NCBI GenBank assembly: GCA_903908785.1
Contig: CAIVTL010000232.1
Coordinates: 1-29,424, forward strand
Length of the DNA: 29,424 bases
Source: Caldifarciminota bacterium
GTDB lineage: Bacteria; Hydrothermota; Tepidihabitantia; Tepidihabitantales; Tepidihabitantaceae
Direction of reading: 5' to 3'
Positions 14,566 to 21,355 of this stretch are shown here, in pieces. The translations under genes were made by a program, and so were the position numbers. Every line of letters begins with the position of its first letter. Position 1 is the first letter of the stretch. Below the pieces are notes generated by a model. That model saw only the letters and a list, made by a program, of their open reading frames with translations. It did no database searches and had not been told where the DNA came from.

Positions 14566-14721
14566 CTACAGCTTCATCGCCCTGGACAGCTCGTTGCCCC
14601 GGTCGTCAATCGCCTTTGCCGCGACGGTCTGGTGCTCTCTTGGCTCAAGCGGCGGGTGGGTAACAGGGACGACAGCCATTTTTCCCACATCCGTCAAGGT
14701 CGGGCGGGGTCTGGTGTCCAT
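14566..14721 (-). CDS. Putative 51-residue protein leading the defence unit
   Basis: A short open frame from ATG 14721 to TAG 14566. It is not recognised; the sequence is Pro- and Arg-rich at first (M-D-T-R-P-R-P-T-L-T-D-V-G-K-M), then polar. Two features support translation. Its start lies nine bases downstream of a decent promoter -10, so the mRNA would be nearly leaderless. Its stop codon is merged with the Shine-Dalgarno of the ATPase gene, as in coupled genes. The frame stays open upstream to 14922, but that extension crosses the promoter and looks unlike protein. It could instead be an untranslated leader. Confidence 0.35.
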   Translation of the reverse strand: MDTRPRPTLTDVGKMAVVPVTHPPLEPREHQTVAAKAIDDRGNELSRAMKL

Positions 14722-14729
14722 CTTCTGAG

Positions 14730-14757
14730 AGGATAAGCCTGCGTTGTCCTGAGTCAA
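14730..14757 (-). promoter_or_regulatory. Promoter of the AAA-TOPRIM-DGQHR unit
   Basis: On the minus strand TTGACT (14757-14752), a 16-bp spacer and TATCCT (14735-14730). The predicted transcript start is near 14723, next to the ATG at 14721. Confidence 0.5.
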
Positions 14758-14946
14758 GTTCTGCTCAGTTTCCGCACGAGCGTGGCTGTCGCGGCGGAGA
14801 GTTCCCAAAGGGAGGCGGGCCTCCGGGGCGCGAGCTACCCGCGACGAGTTTGCAGGTCGCAGTGGGCGGTCGGCCAAGTGCCGTGCCGTTGCCGGAGGCG
14901 AGGTTTCGGACGCGACGGACACTACGGTGGGCCCCGGCTCGCCGCG

Positions 14947-15111
14947 CTACTTCTTCGGCGCGTCGATGTTGAAGACTTCCTTGCGGATTGTGGCAAGGAC
15001 CTGACGCGCCTCCGGCGCGAGTTACCAGTTTGCAGTTGGCAGGTTGCAGGGATTGGACGGCGGTGGCTGGATGGCCTTCCAGCGTTCCGCTCGCTTCACC
15101 GGGTCACTCAT
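14947..15111 (-). pseudogene. Small gene remnant split by a heptamer array
   Basis: ATG 15111, with GGAGG six bases upstream, opens M-S-D-P-V-K-R-A-E-R-W-K-A-I-Q and stops at TAA 15024-15022. The same frame continues without another stop to TAG 14947 and looks protein-like (L-A-P-E-A-R-Q-V-L-A-T-I-R-K-E-V-F-N-I-D). The TAA lies inside the heptamer array 15021-15048, so the array appears to have inserted in frame and ended the protein early. The family is not recognised. Either a 28-residue peptide or nothing is made. Confidence 0.45.
15021..15048. repeat. Heptamer array (GTTNGCA x4) inside a small gene remnant
   Basis: The units GTTACCA, GTTTGCA, GTTGGCA and GGTTGCA. The first contains TTA, which is TAA on the minus strand and interrupts the small gene. 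Confidence 0.8.
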
Positions 15112-15125
15112 GGTGTTCCTCCATT

Positions 15126-15145
15126 CGCAGGGCATCACCCCTGCG
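15126..15145. other. Small perfect hairpin before the remnant's ribosome site
   Basis: CGCAGGG, six bases, CCCTGCG. It stands just upstream of the GGAGG of the small gene remnant. A second inverted pair, GAACCGAG/CTCGGTTC, occurs at about 15164-15193. Confidence 0.5.
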
Positions 15146-15175
15146 GGTTAGATTCCGCTCACCGAACCGAGCCCG

Positions 15176-15334
15176 TCACAGGCTACTCGGTTCATGTCCC
15201 ATCAGCACGGTCGCCTCAGCAACCGACCGAACCCGCGCCACCTCTGCCAGCAGGGCGCTGTGCTTCAAGTGCCGCAGCCAAACCTGCTTAGGGAGGCTCC
15301 GAGCCCAACACGATACCGCATCCAGAACCGCCAG
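15176..15334 (-). pseudogene. Upstream fragment of a decayed small gene
   Basis: This minus-strand frame lies between a TGA at 15337 and a TGA at 15178. It reads protein-like over about 52 codons (W-L-R-H-L-K-H-S-A-L-L-A-E-V-A-R-V-R-S) and ends V-L-M-G-H-E-P-S-S-L. It has no good start codon. It may be the N-terminal part of the gene whose remainder is at 14947-15111, now in another frame. This is inference from residue composition and order only. Alternatively the stretch is non-coding. Confidence 0.3.
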
Positions 15335-15338
15335 TCAA
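15310..15338 (-). promoter_or_regulatory. Weak promoter-like pair upstream of the remnant
   Basis: TTGACT (15338-15333), 17 bp, TATCGT (15315-15310) on the minus strand. It overlaps the remnant frame, so it may be coincidence. Confidence 0.25.
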
Positions 15339-15427
15339 GCGCGGCAAGTAGACGGCCTAAGGCACTGGAAATCAACACGATTATCTGCCCCACCCAGCAT
15401 TGGCATCGGGACTAGACCTTTGAGTCC

Positions 15428-15751
15428 CCCAGTGACTCCGCCAGTCACTCCGGGTATGACCCCAGGCGTGAATTGTCAAGTGACCCGACAATAGAACTCA
15501 CCTGTGAATTGAGCAGTGAATTGGCAGTTGAAGGCAGGATTTGGTTGCAGGTTGAAGTGCCGGTTGAATTGAGAATCGAGGCGTGGAGTGACTTGTCGAT
15601 TGACTGGAAAAGCGACGTGCCGGTTGAGTGGTCGATTGAAGTGACGACTGAGTGGTGAGTTGAGTTGCGGGTTGAAGTGCCGGGCAACGTGACGAGTGAA
15701 GTGCAGAGCGAAGTGCCGAGTGAATTGCCGATTCCCGAGCAGAGTGCTGAG
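15428..15751. repeat. Degenerate 12-bp tandem array, 27 units without indels
   Basis: Successive 12-mers keep the pattern NNNRKTGARKTG (for example CAGGTTGAAGTG, CCGGTTGAATTG, TCGATTGACTGG, CGGGTTGAAGTG, ACGAGTGAAGTG) in perfect phase from 15428 to 15751, although many units differ at several positions. On the plus strand it reads as x-V-E-V/L/W tetrapeptides with one stop (TGA 15656). Two minus-strand frames are open throughout (x-x-N-S and H-F-N-R types). No start or ribosome site is convincing, so coding is unproven. Confidence 0.8.
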
Positions 15752-15943
15752 TCGGGCTTCAAGTCGGGGCGCGAGCGGATGGGCGAGTGCGGGGCTGATG
15801 CCTGCTGGAATCGACGTGGCTTGTCTGGTCTCAAGCGGCGGCGCAATCGGATGCAAGCGACAGTCTGCGATTCAGGTTTAGACCAGATGTCCGTGGACAG
15901 GAGAGCGTGCTCTTGTCCGCGAACAGGTGAGCCTCTTGAAAGG

Positions 15944-15971
15944 TTCGGGGCAGGCTTGCGCCCGCCCCGAA
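15944..15971 (-). terminator. Hairpin terminator of the four-gene secreted-protein operon
   Basis: TTCGGGGCAGGC, loop TTGC, then GCCCGCCCCGAA: a 12-bp stem with one G-U type pair. It starts 23 bases beyond the end of the last gene. The T-run is short. Confidence 0.6.
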
Positions 15972-15994
15972 GAGCTATCGCCCGCCGCTTGCGG

Positions 15995-17374
15995 CTACCT
16001 TGTCAGGACAACCTTCTGACAGCTCACAGTTGACAGCTTACAGCTCACAGCCCGGACGAAGTAGATGCCGGGTGCGAGGCGGCTGATGTCGTTCGCGCCG
16101 GGGAGCAGGTCGAGCACCTTGCGGCCGCTGATGTCGAGCAGCTCGCTTCTCGCCTCTCGTTTCTCGTCTCGCGCTTCCATGAACAGGACGCCGCGGACGA
16201 TTGTGGTGCGGCGGGTGCCGGCAGCGAGACTCGAGACTTGGTCTTGAACGCCGGGCCGTTCGGTTCGGCACACGCTGTAGAGCCGTCCGCCGGTGGTTTG
16301 GAACAGAACGTAGATGCGGCCGGCTGCGTCGGCGGCAATTCCCTTTGGGACGCCGACGGAATCAGCTACCTGTTCGGGAGGCGACCATTCCGTGCCGCGA
16401 GTGTAGCTGACTACGACCCGCTTAGGCGACCGCTGCGGCCATGCTGCCCAGACGAGACCCTCGCCGTCGGTTACGGTGCACGACCGCCCGTCCGCTGCGT
16501 CGGTTACCAACTCCGTGTCAACGGCGCTGCTGTCGACGATTACCTGCGACGACAGCCAGTACATGTGCAACTCCGAGTACAGAATCCAGAGCCGACCGGC
16601 CGAGTCCGCTGTCGCCGCCGGGGCCGAGCCGTCGGCGCTCCAGCACCAGCGCGCGGTGTCGTGCTGTACAATCTTCAGCATCGAGATTGCGTCACTGCCG
16701 ACAATCATCTCATATGCAGCCCACAAGCCTGAGTCCGGCCGCGTCACCAGTGTCGGTGAACCGAAGTCGGTTTCAATCGGGCTGCCCATGCCGCGCGCGA
16801 TGTAACGCGGGGTCAGCCACGAATCGCCGGTCCAACGGCTGTACATGGCCGATGAGAACGTAAAGTCCGAGTAGGGAGTCAGCGTAGCGAAGCCGAGATA
16901 CCAGTCGCCCGCAGCATCAGACGCGAACGACATCGGGCCTTCGGCGGCGACATTGGAGCAGACCTTTGCCGGCGCGTGCCAGCCCGCTGAATCCCTGAAC
17001 GTGGCCCAGACCGCGCTGCTCTCGTTGTCCGTCGTCGGGTAGTCGCCGCGATACCAAGCTACCCAGATTCGGCCGGCCGCGTCGCGCCCCATGCCGGGTT
17101 GGGAGAAGATGCGGCCCGAATCCGGCGGCGTGAGTGCGGCAGGCAGCGACCACGTGTCGCCGACTGTCCAGCTTGCCAGCACCTGGTATGGCCCGCTCGA
17201 ACCGCTATGGCCGACGACCACAGCGGCCCACATCGTGTCGCCCGTTCCGGCGACGAACGACTGCCCGGCAATCGAGGGATTGCCATGGAGCAGCGGCATC
17301 GGGCTGGACCACTGGGCCATGCACACGGCATACAGCAGACAGCATACGGCAAACGGCATCAGCTTCGATTGCAC
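15995..17374 (-). CDS. Secreted BNR/sialidase-like beta-propeller protein with C-terminal sorting domain
   Basis: 459 residues from a GTG at 17374 with GGGAGG five bases upstream. The signal peptide core (P-F-A-V-C-C-L-L-Y-A-V-C-M-A) is encoded by a heptamer array. The body has repeated blades with W-A-A-W and A-D-S-A-G-R-x-W motifs (for example D-A-A-G-R-I-W-V-A-W, D-S-A-G-R-L-W-I-L-Y, D-A-A-G-R-I-Y-V-L-F), as in sialidase-like beta-propellers without an obvious active site. The last 75 residues are a Por/T9SS-type C-terminal domain: L-L-D-I-S-G-R-K-V-L-D-L, P-G-I-Y-F-V-R, K-V-V-L-T-R. This is the fourth gene of the leftward operon. A cell-surface or extracellular role is inferred. Confidence 0.8.
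   Translation of the reverse strand: MQSKLMPFAVCCLLYAVCMAQWSSPMPLLHGNPSIAGQSFVAGTGDTMWAAVVVGHSGSSGPYQVLASWTVGDTWSLPAALTPPDSGRIFSQPGMGRDAAGRIWVAWYRGDYPTTDNESSAVWATFRDSAGWHAPAKVCSNVAAEGPMSFASDAAGDWYLGFATLTPYSDFTFSSAMYSRWTGDSWLTPRYIARGMGSPIETDFGSPTLVTRPDSGLWAAYEMIVGSDAISMLKIVQHDTARWCWSADGSAPAATADSAGRLWILYSELHMYWLSSQVIVDSSAVDTELVTDAADGRSCTVTDGEGLVWAAWPQRSPKRVVVSYTRGTEWSPPEQVADSVGVPKGIAADAAGRIYVLFQTTGGRLYSVCRTERPGVQDQVSSLAAGTRRTTIVRGVLFMEARDEKREARSELLDISGRKVLDLLPGANDISRLAPGIYFVRAVSCKLSTVSCQKVVLTR
16017..16051. repeat. Heptamer array (TNACAGC x5) in the sorting domain, distal site
   Basis: TGACAGC, TCACAGT, TGACAGC, TTACAGC, TCACAGC. It encodes the segment between F-V-R and K-V-V-L-T-R. Confidence 0.9.
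16142..16176. repeat. Heptamer array (CTCGCYT x5) in the sorting domain, proximal site
   Basis: Five 7-bp units encode E-A-R-D-E-K-R-E-A-R just before L-L-D-I-S-G-R-K-V. Confidence 0.9.
17323..17357. repeat. Heptamer array (ANACRGC x5) encoding a signal peptide core
   Basis: ACACGGC, ATACAGC, AGACAGC, ATACGGC, AAACGGC. Read on the minus strand it gives the hydrophobic stretch of the signal peptide of the gene ending at 15995. Confidence 0.9.
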
Positions 17375-17383
17375 CTTGCCTCC

Positions 17384-19744
17384 CTATCGGGTAATCACGA
17401 CCTTGTGAATGGCTGGCCGCCCACCGCCAACCGCTGACTGCTCACGGACGAAGTAGATGCCGGGGCTGAGGCGGCTCACGTCGTTCGCGCCGGGGAGCAG
17501 GTCGAGCACCTTGCGGCCCGAGATGTTGAGCAACTCGCTTCTCGCCTCTCGCTTCTCGCCTCTCGCTTCCGTGAACAGCACGCCGCGGACGACCGTGGCT
17601 GCGTTCGTCGTTCGCACCCCGCCGCTAGGCGTTTCCTCGATTCCGGTCATCGAGTCGCGGAGTACCGCGACGCGAGAGTCGAACTGGTTGGTAACATAAG
17701 TCCGGTTCAGCGGCTGGCTCCAGGCAAACGCGGTCACGCCATTGCCGGCCCAGACGTTGCCAACGAGCGTGTTTGTCCGGCCGCTGATTACGACCATGCT
17801 GTCCGAGCTGCCCAGAGCGCAATAGACCTTGTCGTTCAGCCGGTTATGGAACAACGCGACCGGCTCGGCCTCCACCGGCACGCTGCCGACCACTGTGTTC
17901 GTCGCCGCGTCCACAATCGAGACCACGTAGCCAAACCGGGAACAGCCACAGTATATCTTGTTGTCCAAGGGATTGTAGCACAAGGCCGATGGCTGTCGTC
18001 CGACGACGACCCTTGCCACGATGCTGTCGGAGGCGCCGTCAATCACGGCCAGGATGCTGTCGCCCGCAACGGCACAATAGACGCGGTTGTCCAGCGAGTC
18101 ATAGGCCAGAGCCCCCGGCTGCGGCCCGACGACAATCGTCGCCAGCACCTGGTTTGACGTGCCGTCGATGACGGTGACGACCGAATCGGAGCTCCAGCCG
18201 CCACTTGCGCAGTAGATCTTGTTGCTCGCCGGACTGAAGGCCAGACCCAGCGGCTGCTCGTCCGTGGGCACGGTTGCGAGTACCTGGTTGGTCGCGCCAT
18301 CAATCACCGTCACGCTGTGGCCGTAGTAATCGGCGGTGTAGACCCGGTTACTCACTGAGTTGTAGCAGAGAGCCTGCGGATACTGCCCGGTCGGCACTGA
18401 GTCGAGCACCTCGTTTGAAGCGCCGTCGATTACCGTCACGTTGTTGCCGCCGGAGTTGGCGCAGTAGACCTTGTCGCCGGTCGGGTTATAGCACAAGGCC
18501 GCCGGTCTCGAACCGACCGACACCAGGGCCTCCACACGGTTCGCGGCGCAGTCAATCACCGAGACCGTCGAGCTGTAACGATTGGCGCAGTACGCCTTGT
18601 CATGCAGTGGATTGGCCACGAGCGCCACCGGTTCGTCGCCGATGGCCACAATGTCGAGCAGGCTGTCGCCGGCCAGGTCGATTACGCCCACGATGTCGCT
18701 CTGGAAGCCCGCGCAGTACAGGTAGTCGCCAGGCCCATTGCAGCACAGCGCGCCAATTCCGCCATAGTCGCCAAAGCCGAAGGTGTCGGTCGCCGCATTG
18801 GTAGCCCCGTCGATGGCATACACGAGGCCCCCGTCGGCGGTGCCGCAATAGACGCGGTTGCGGCTCGAATCAGAAGCAAGGGAATACGCATAGACCTCGA
18901 CCGAACCGACCACGCTGTCCGTGGCGCCGTCAATCACTGTCACGTCACTATGGCTGGCGCAATACACCTTGTTGGCGGCCCCGTTGTAGCAAAGGTACAT
19001 CGGCTCCGTGCCCGTCGGCACGACCTTCACGACGCTGTCCGACGCGCAGTCGATGATCGACACCGTGCCGCTGTCATAGTTCGCGGCATAGACCTTGTTC
19101 TCCTGCGGGTTCAGGCACAGGGCGCTTGGCATGCCTCCCAACGGAATCGTGCCAATCACGGTGTCCGGGCCGCAGTCGATGACCGTCACGGCGTAGCCAT
19201 TTGAGCAGTAGACCTTGCCGGCGCCCGGATGATAGCATATGTCGGAAGACCCGGCCCCGATGGGTATCGTCGTGAGAACGGAGTCACCCGTACAATCTAT
19301 GACGGTAACGACGGGATTGAACCAGTGGGCGCAGTACACACGGTTGTCGTCCGCATCGTAGGCCAGCGCGATAGGATAGCGAGCAACCGGCACCGTGGCA
19401 GTCCTCTGGTTCGTGGCGCCGTCGACGACGACGACCGACGAATCGAACACGCTTGCGCAGTATATCTTGTTGGCGGATGGGTTGCAGGCAACGTCCAGCG
19501 GGATTCCCGAGTTCTCATAGGGGAGGCCAATCCGCGCCAGCTTCGAGTTCGTATTCCCATCGATGGCAATCAGCCCGCCGAGACCGGAAACGTAGACGGT
19601 GTTCTCGACCGGGTTGAGGGCAAGTCTCCTCGGGTAAGTCACACCGGCCAGGGAATCGGGAATGAGTATCGCTGTCTCCAGCCACTGGGCCGAGACGGCT
19701 GACATCATGCAACATGCAGCCAGAAGTACTCTGGTGATTCTCAC
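17384..19744 (-). CDS. Secreted YVTN/YncE-type beta-propeller protein with sorting domain
   Basis: 786 residues from GTG 19744, with AAGGAGG five bases upstream. The signal peptide is M-R-I-T-R-V-L-L-A-A-C-C-M-M-S-A-V-S-A. About 16 repeats of roughly 43 residues follow, each of the YVTN type: N-K-V-Y-C-A-N, then V-T-V-I-D-G-A-T-N-x-V-L-A-T-V, then A-L-C-Y-N-P. Such repeats form seven- or eight-bladed propellers, so this may be two of them. Many repeats carry two Cys (L-C-Y-N and V-Y-C-A). The last 80 residues are the same sorting domain as its neighbours (L-L-N-I-S-G-R-K-V-L-D-L, P-G-I-Y-F-V-R, K-V-V-I-T-R). It is the third gene of the operon, with nine bases between it and the next. A surface binding role is inferred. 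Confidence 0.87.
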   Translation of the reverse strand: MRITRVLLAACCMMSAVSAQWLETAILIPDSLAGVTYPRRLALNPVENTVYVSGLGGLIAIDGNTNSKLARIGLPYENSGIPLDVACNPSANKIYCASVFDSSVVVVDGATNQRTATVPVARYPIALAYDADDNRVYCAHWFNPVVTVIDCTGDSVLTTIPIGAGSSDICYHPGAGKVYCSNGYAVTVIDCGPDTVIGTIPLGGMPSALCLNPQENKVYAANYDSGTVSIIDCASDSVVKVVPTGTEPMYLCYNGAANKVYCASHSDVTVIDGATDSVVGSVEVYAYSLASDSSRNRVYCGTADGGLVYAIDGATNAATDTFGFGDYGGIGALCCNGPGDYLYCAGFQSDIVGVIDLAGDSLLDIVAIGDEPVALVANPLHDKAYCANRYSSTVSVIDCAANRVEALVSVGSRPAALCYNPTGDKVYCANSGGNNVTVIDGASNEVLDSVPTGQYPQALCYNSVSNRVYTADYYGHSVTVIDGATNQVLATVPTDEQPLGLAFSPASNKIYCASGGWSSDSVVTVIDGTSNQVLATIVVGPQPGALAYDSLDNRVYCAVAGDSILAVIDGASDSIVARVVVGRQPSALCYNPLDNKIYCGCSRFGYVVSIVDAATNTVVGSVPVEAEPVALFHNRLNDKVYCALGSSDSMVVISGRTNTLVGNVWAGNGVTAFAWSQPLNRTYVTNQFDSRVAVLRDSMTGIEETPSGGVRTTNAATVVRGVLFTEARGEKREARSELLNISGRKVLDLLPGANDVSRLSPGIYFVREQSAVGGGRPAIHKVVITR
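17423..17443. repeat. Short heptamer array (ACCGCTN x3) in the sorting domain
   Basis: ACCGCCA, ACCGCTG and ACTGCTC, at the distal site of the YVTN protein's sorting domain. The encoded loop is one residue longer than in the other three proteins. Confidence 0.6.
17534..17568. repeat. Heptamer array (CTCGCYT x5), proximal site
   Basis: Alternating CTCGCTT and CTCGCCT, five units, coding E-A-R-G-E-K-R-E-A-R before L-L-N-I-S-G-R. Confidence 0.92.
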
Positions 19745-19753
19745 ACAGCCTCC

Positions 19754-21346
19754 TTATCTCGCAAGCACGACTTTGCGGCAGCTTACGGCTGACAGCTCAC
19801 GGCTTACAGCCCGGACGAAGTAGACGCCCGGCGCGAGGCCGCTCACGTCATTCGCGCCAGGCTTCAGGTCAAACACCTTGCGCCCCATCGCATCCAGCAA
19901 CTCCGCTCTCGCTTCTCGCCTCTCGCCTCTCGCTTCGAGAACCAGCACGCCGTGCACGATGGTCGCCGAACTCGCAACTCGTAACCCGCAACCCGCAACT
20001 TCCTCGGCTCCGACGAGTGGGCTCGCGATGAACTGGCAGACTATCGGGTTGAAGGACACCGGGCCCTCGCTCTGCACGAAGAACCCGGCAACGCTGTCAA
20101 TCATGTAGAGAATACAGACTGTGTCTTCGGACGGCCCGCCCGGAACCATCCGGTCAACGATGCTGGGGAACCGGTGCGAGAACGTGTTGCGCTCCGTCAC
20201 GAGCAGGCCCGGTGTCCAAGTCATGCCATTGTCCGGCGAACTGGAAACCCAGATGCCGGCCCGTAGCCGGCTCGTCAGCGGCTCCACGTTCGACGAGTCG
20301 AACTGCTCCCAAGCCACGTACAACCGGCCGTCGTTGCCCCCGCCGATGCACGGCCTGCAGGCATAGGTCGCGTTGTACCCAACCGGCGCCAGCAGGTTGG
20401 CCGGGTCGCAGGTCGCAATGTGAATGCGGCTCCATGGCGGCGTGTTGTCCGCGCAGTAGTGCCATATCTGCGACGGAATGATGTACGTTGTGTCGTTCAC
20501 GTTCGGGCAGACATTAGCCACGACGTGCAGCCGGTCCTGCCAGTCATACCACGGGTAGAGCGAGGTGATGTGGAACGCCGTGACCGTGTCGCCGCCGTAT
20601 GCCGGAGGCGGTGGAAACCACACCGGGCCGGTCCATGTCGAGCCGTTGTCCGTTGATGTCTGCATGTACGCGTCCTCGGGGTCATTGCTGCTCATTTCCC
20701 ACATGAGGCAGACCTTGCCCGAGACCTTGGAAGCGGCGAGAGGAAAAGTCGGGAAGCCGGGGCTCGGGTCGACCGAAATCGGCGGCTCGAAGACGGGCCA
20801 GTTGCCCGGCAGAATGCGGCTGTACGACATCTCGTAGCTGGCGGTCATCACGAAGAGGTGAATGGTTCCATTCTGCCCCACGGCTATCCGCGGCCACTGT
20901 TTGACTCCAACCACCGGTTCGCCGTCCGCGTAGTCGAAGATGCCGGCTCCCGGTGCCGCGTCCTTTGCCAACTTGGGCGCGATGCCTCCCGTACCGGTGT
21001 AGTGGCAGCCAATGATGGCTACGCCGGTTGCGGGGTCACAGTCAATGTTGCCGAACCCGGCCCGGTGCGTGAACACATTTGTCCCTCCCCATTGCCGCGT
21101 GGCGAAGTCGTAGTAATTGTAGTGCATGTTCCGGTCGTCGAACGAGGTACCCGAGGTGTTGACCGACCACATCCACACGGCATGCAGGCCGAACCCCGGC
21201 GCGTTGACGAGGAGCTGGTTAGCGTGCCAGCCGTTCTGCCAGTCATAGGTCGTCGTGCCGAGCGTGTCCAAACGGCCGAGGTAGCCCTGCGCCGGCGCCA
21301 GCGACACGGCCAGCGTGAGCAGGGCCAATACTGCGAGCTTTCTCAT
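19754..21346 (-). CDS. Secreted BNR/sialidase-like repeat protein with sorting domain
   Basis: 530 residues from the second of two adjacent ATGs (21346), which sits better behind AAGGAGGA than 21349. The signal peptide is M-R-K-L-A-V-L-A-L-L-T-L-A-V-S-L-A-P-A-Q. The body contains Asp-box-like motifs (S-T-D-N-G-S-T-W-T-G near 225, S-S-P-D-N-G-M-T-W-T near 370) typical of BNR/sialidase-fold beta-propellers, but catalytic Arg or Asp residues of true sialidases cannot be assigned. The end is the shared sorting domain (L-L-D-A-M-G-R-K-V-F-D-L, P-G-V-Y-F-V-R, K-V-V-L-A-R). It is the second gene of the operon, nine bases ahead of the next start. Three heptamer arrays lie in its last 250 bp. Confidence 0.82.
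   Translation of the reverse strand: MRKLAVLALLTLAVSLAPAQGYLGRLDTLGTTTYDWQNGWHANQLLVNAPGFGLHAVWMWSVNTSGTSFDDRNMHYNYYDFATRQWGGTNVFTHRAGFGNIDCDPATGVAIIGCHYTGTGGIAPKLAKDAAPGAGIFDYADGEPVVGVKQWPRIAVGQNGTIHLFVMTASYEMSYSRILPGNWPVFEPPISVDPSPGFPTFPLAASKVSGKVCLMWEMSSNDPEDAYMQTSTDNGSTWTGPVWFPPPPAYGGDTVTAFHITSLYPWYDWQDRLHVVANVCPNVNDTTYIIPSQIWHYCADNTPPWSRIHIATCDPANLLAPVGYNATYACRPCIGGGNDGRLYVAWEQFDSSNVEPLTSRLRAGIWVSSSPDNGMTWTPGLLVTERNTFSHRFPSIVDRMVPGGPSEDTVCILYMIDSVAGFFVQSEGPVSFNPIVCQFIASPLVGAEEVAGCGLRVASSATIVHGVLVLEARGERREARAELLDAMGRKVFDLKPGANDVSGLAPGVYFVRAVSRELSAVSCRKVVLAR
19783..19810. repeat. Heptamer array (TNACRGC x4), distal site
   Basis: TTACGGC, TGACAGC, TCACGGC, TTACAGC. Same family and same protein position as 16017-16051 and 21378-21412. 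Confidence 0.9.
19901..19935. repeat. Heptamer array (CTCGCYT x5), proximal site
   Basis: CTCCGCT, CTCGCTT, CTCGCCT, CTCGCCT, CTCGCTT, coding E-A-R-G-E-R-R-E-A-R-A-E. Confidence 0.9.
19969..20003. repeat. Heptamer array (AACYCGN x5) just before the sorting domain
   Basis: AACTCGC, AACTCGT, AACCCGC, AACCCGC, AACTTCC. It encodes the linker E-V-A-G-C-G-L-R-V-A-S-S. Confidence 0.9.
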
Positions 21347-21355
21347 CATTCCTCC

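Noticed and set aside
14566..14922. 118-codon version of the small leading ORF
   Set aside because: The upstream half crosses the promoter and is low-complexity Arg/Ala/Ser/Pro; only the 51-codon part is supportable.
15473..15658. Protein-coding gene in the 12-bp array, plus strand
   Set aside because: The frame needs a TTG start without a ribosome site and is stopped by TGA at 15656, so it is kept as a repeat with coding left open.
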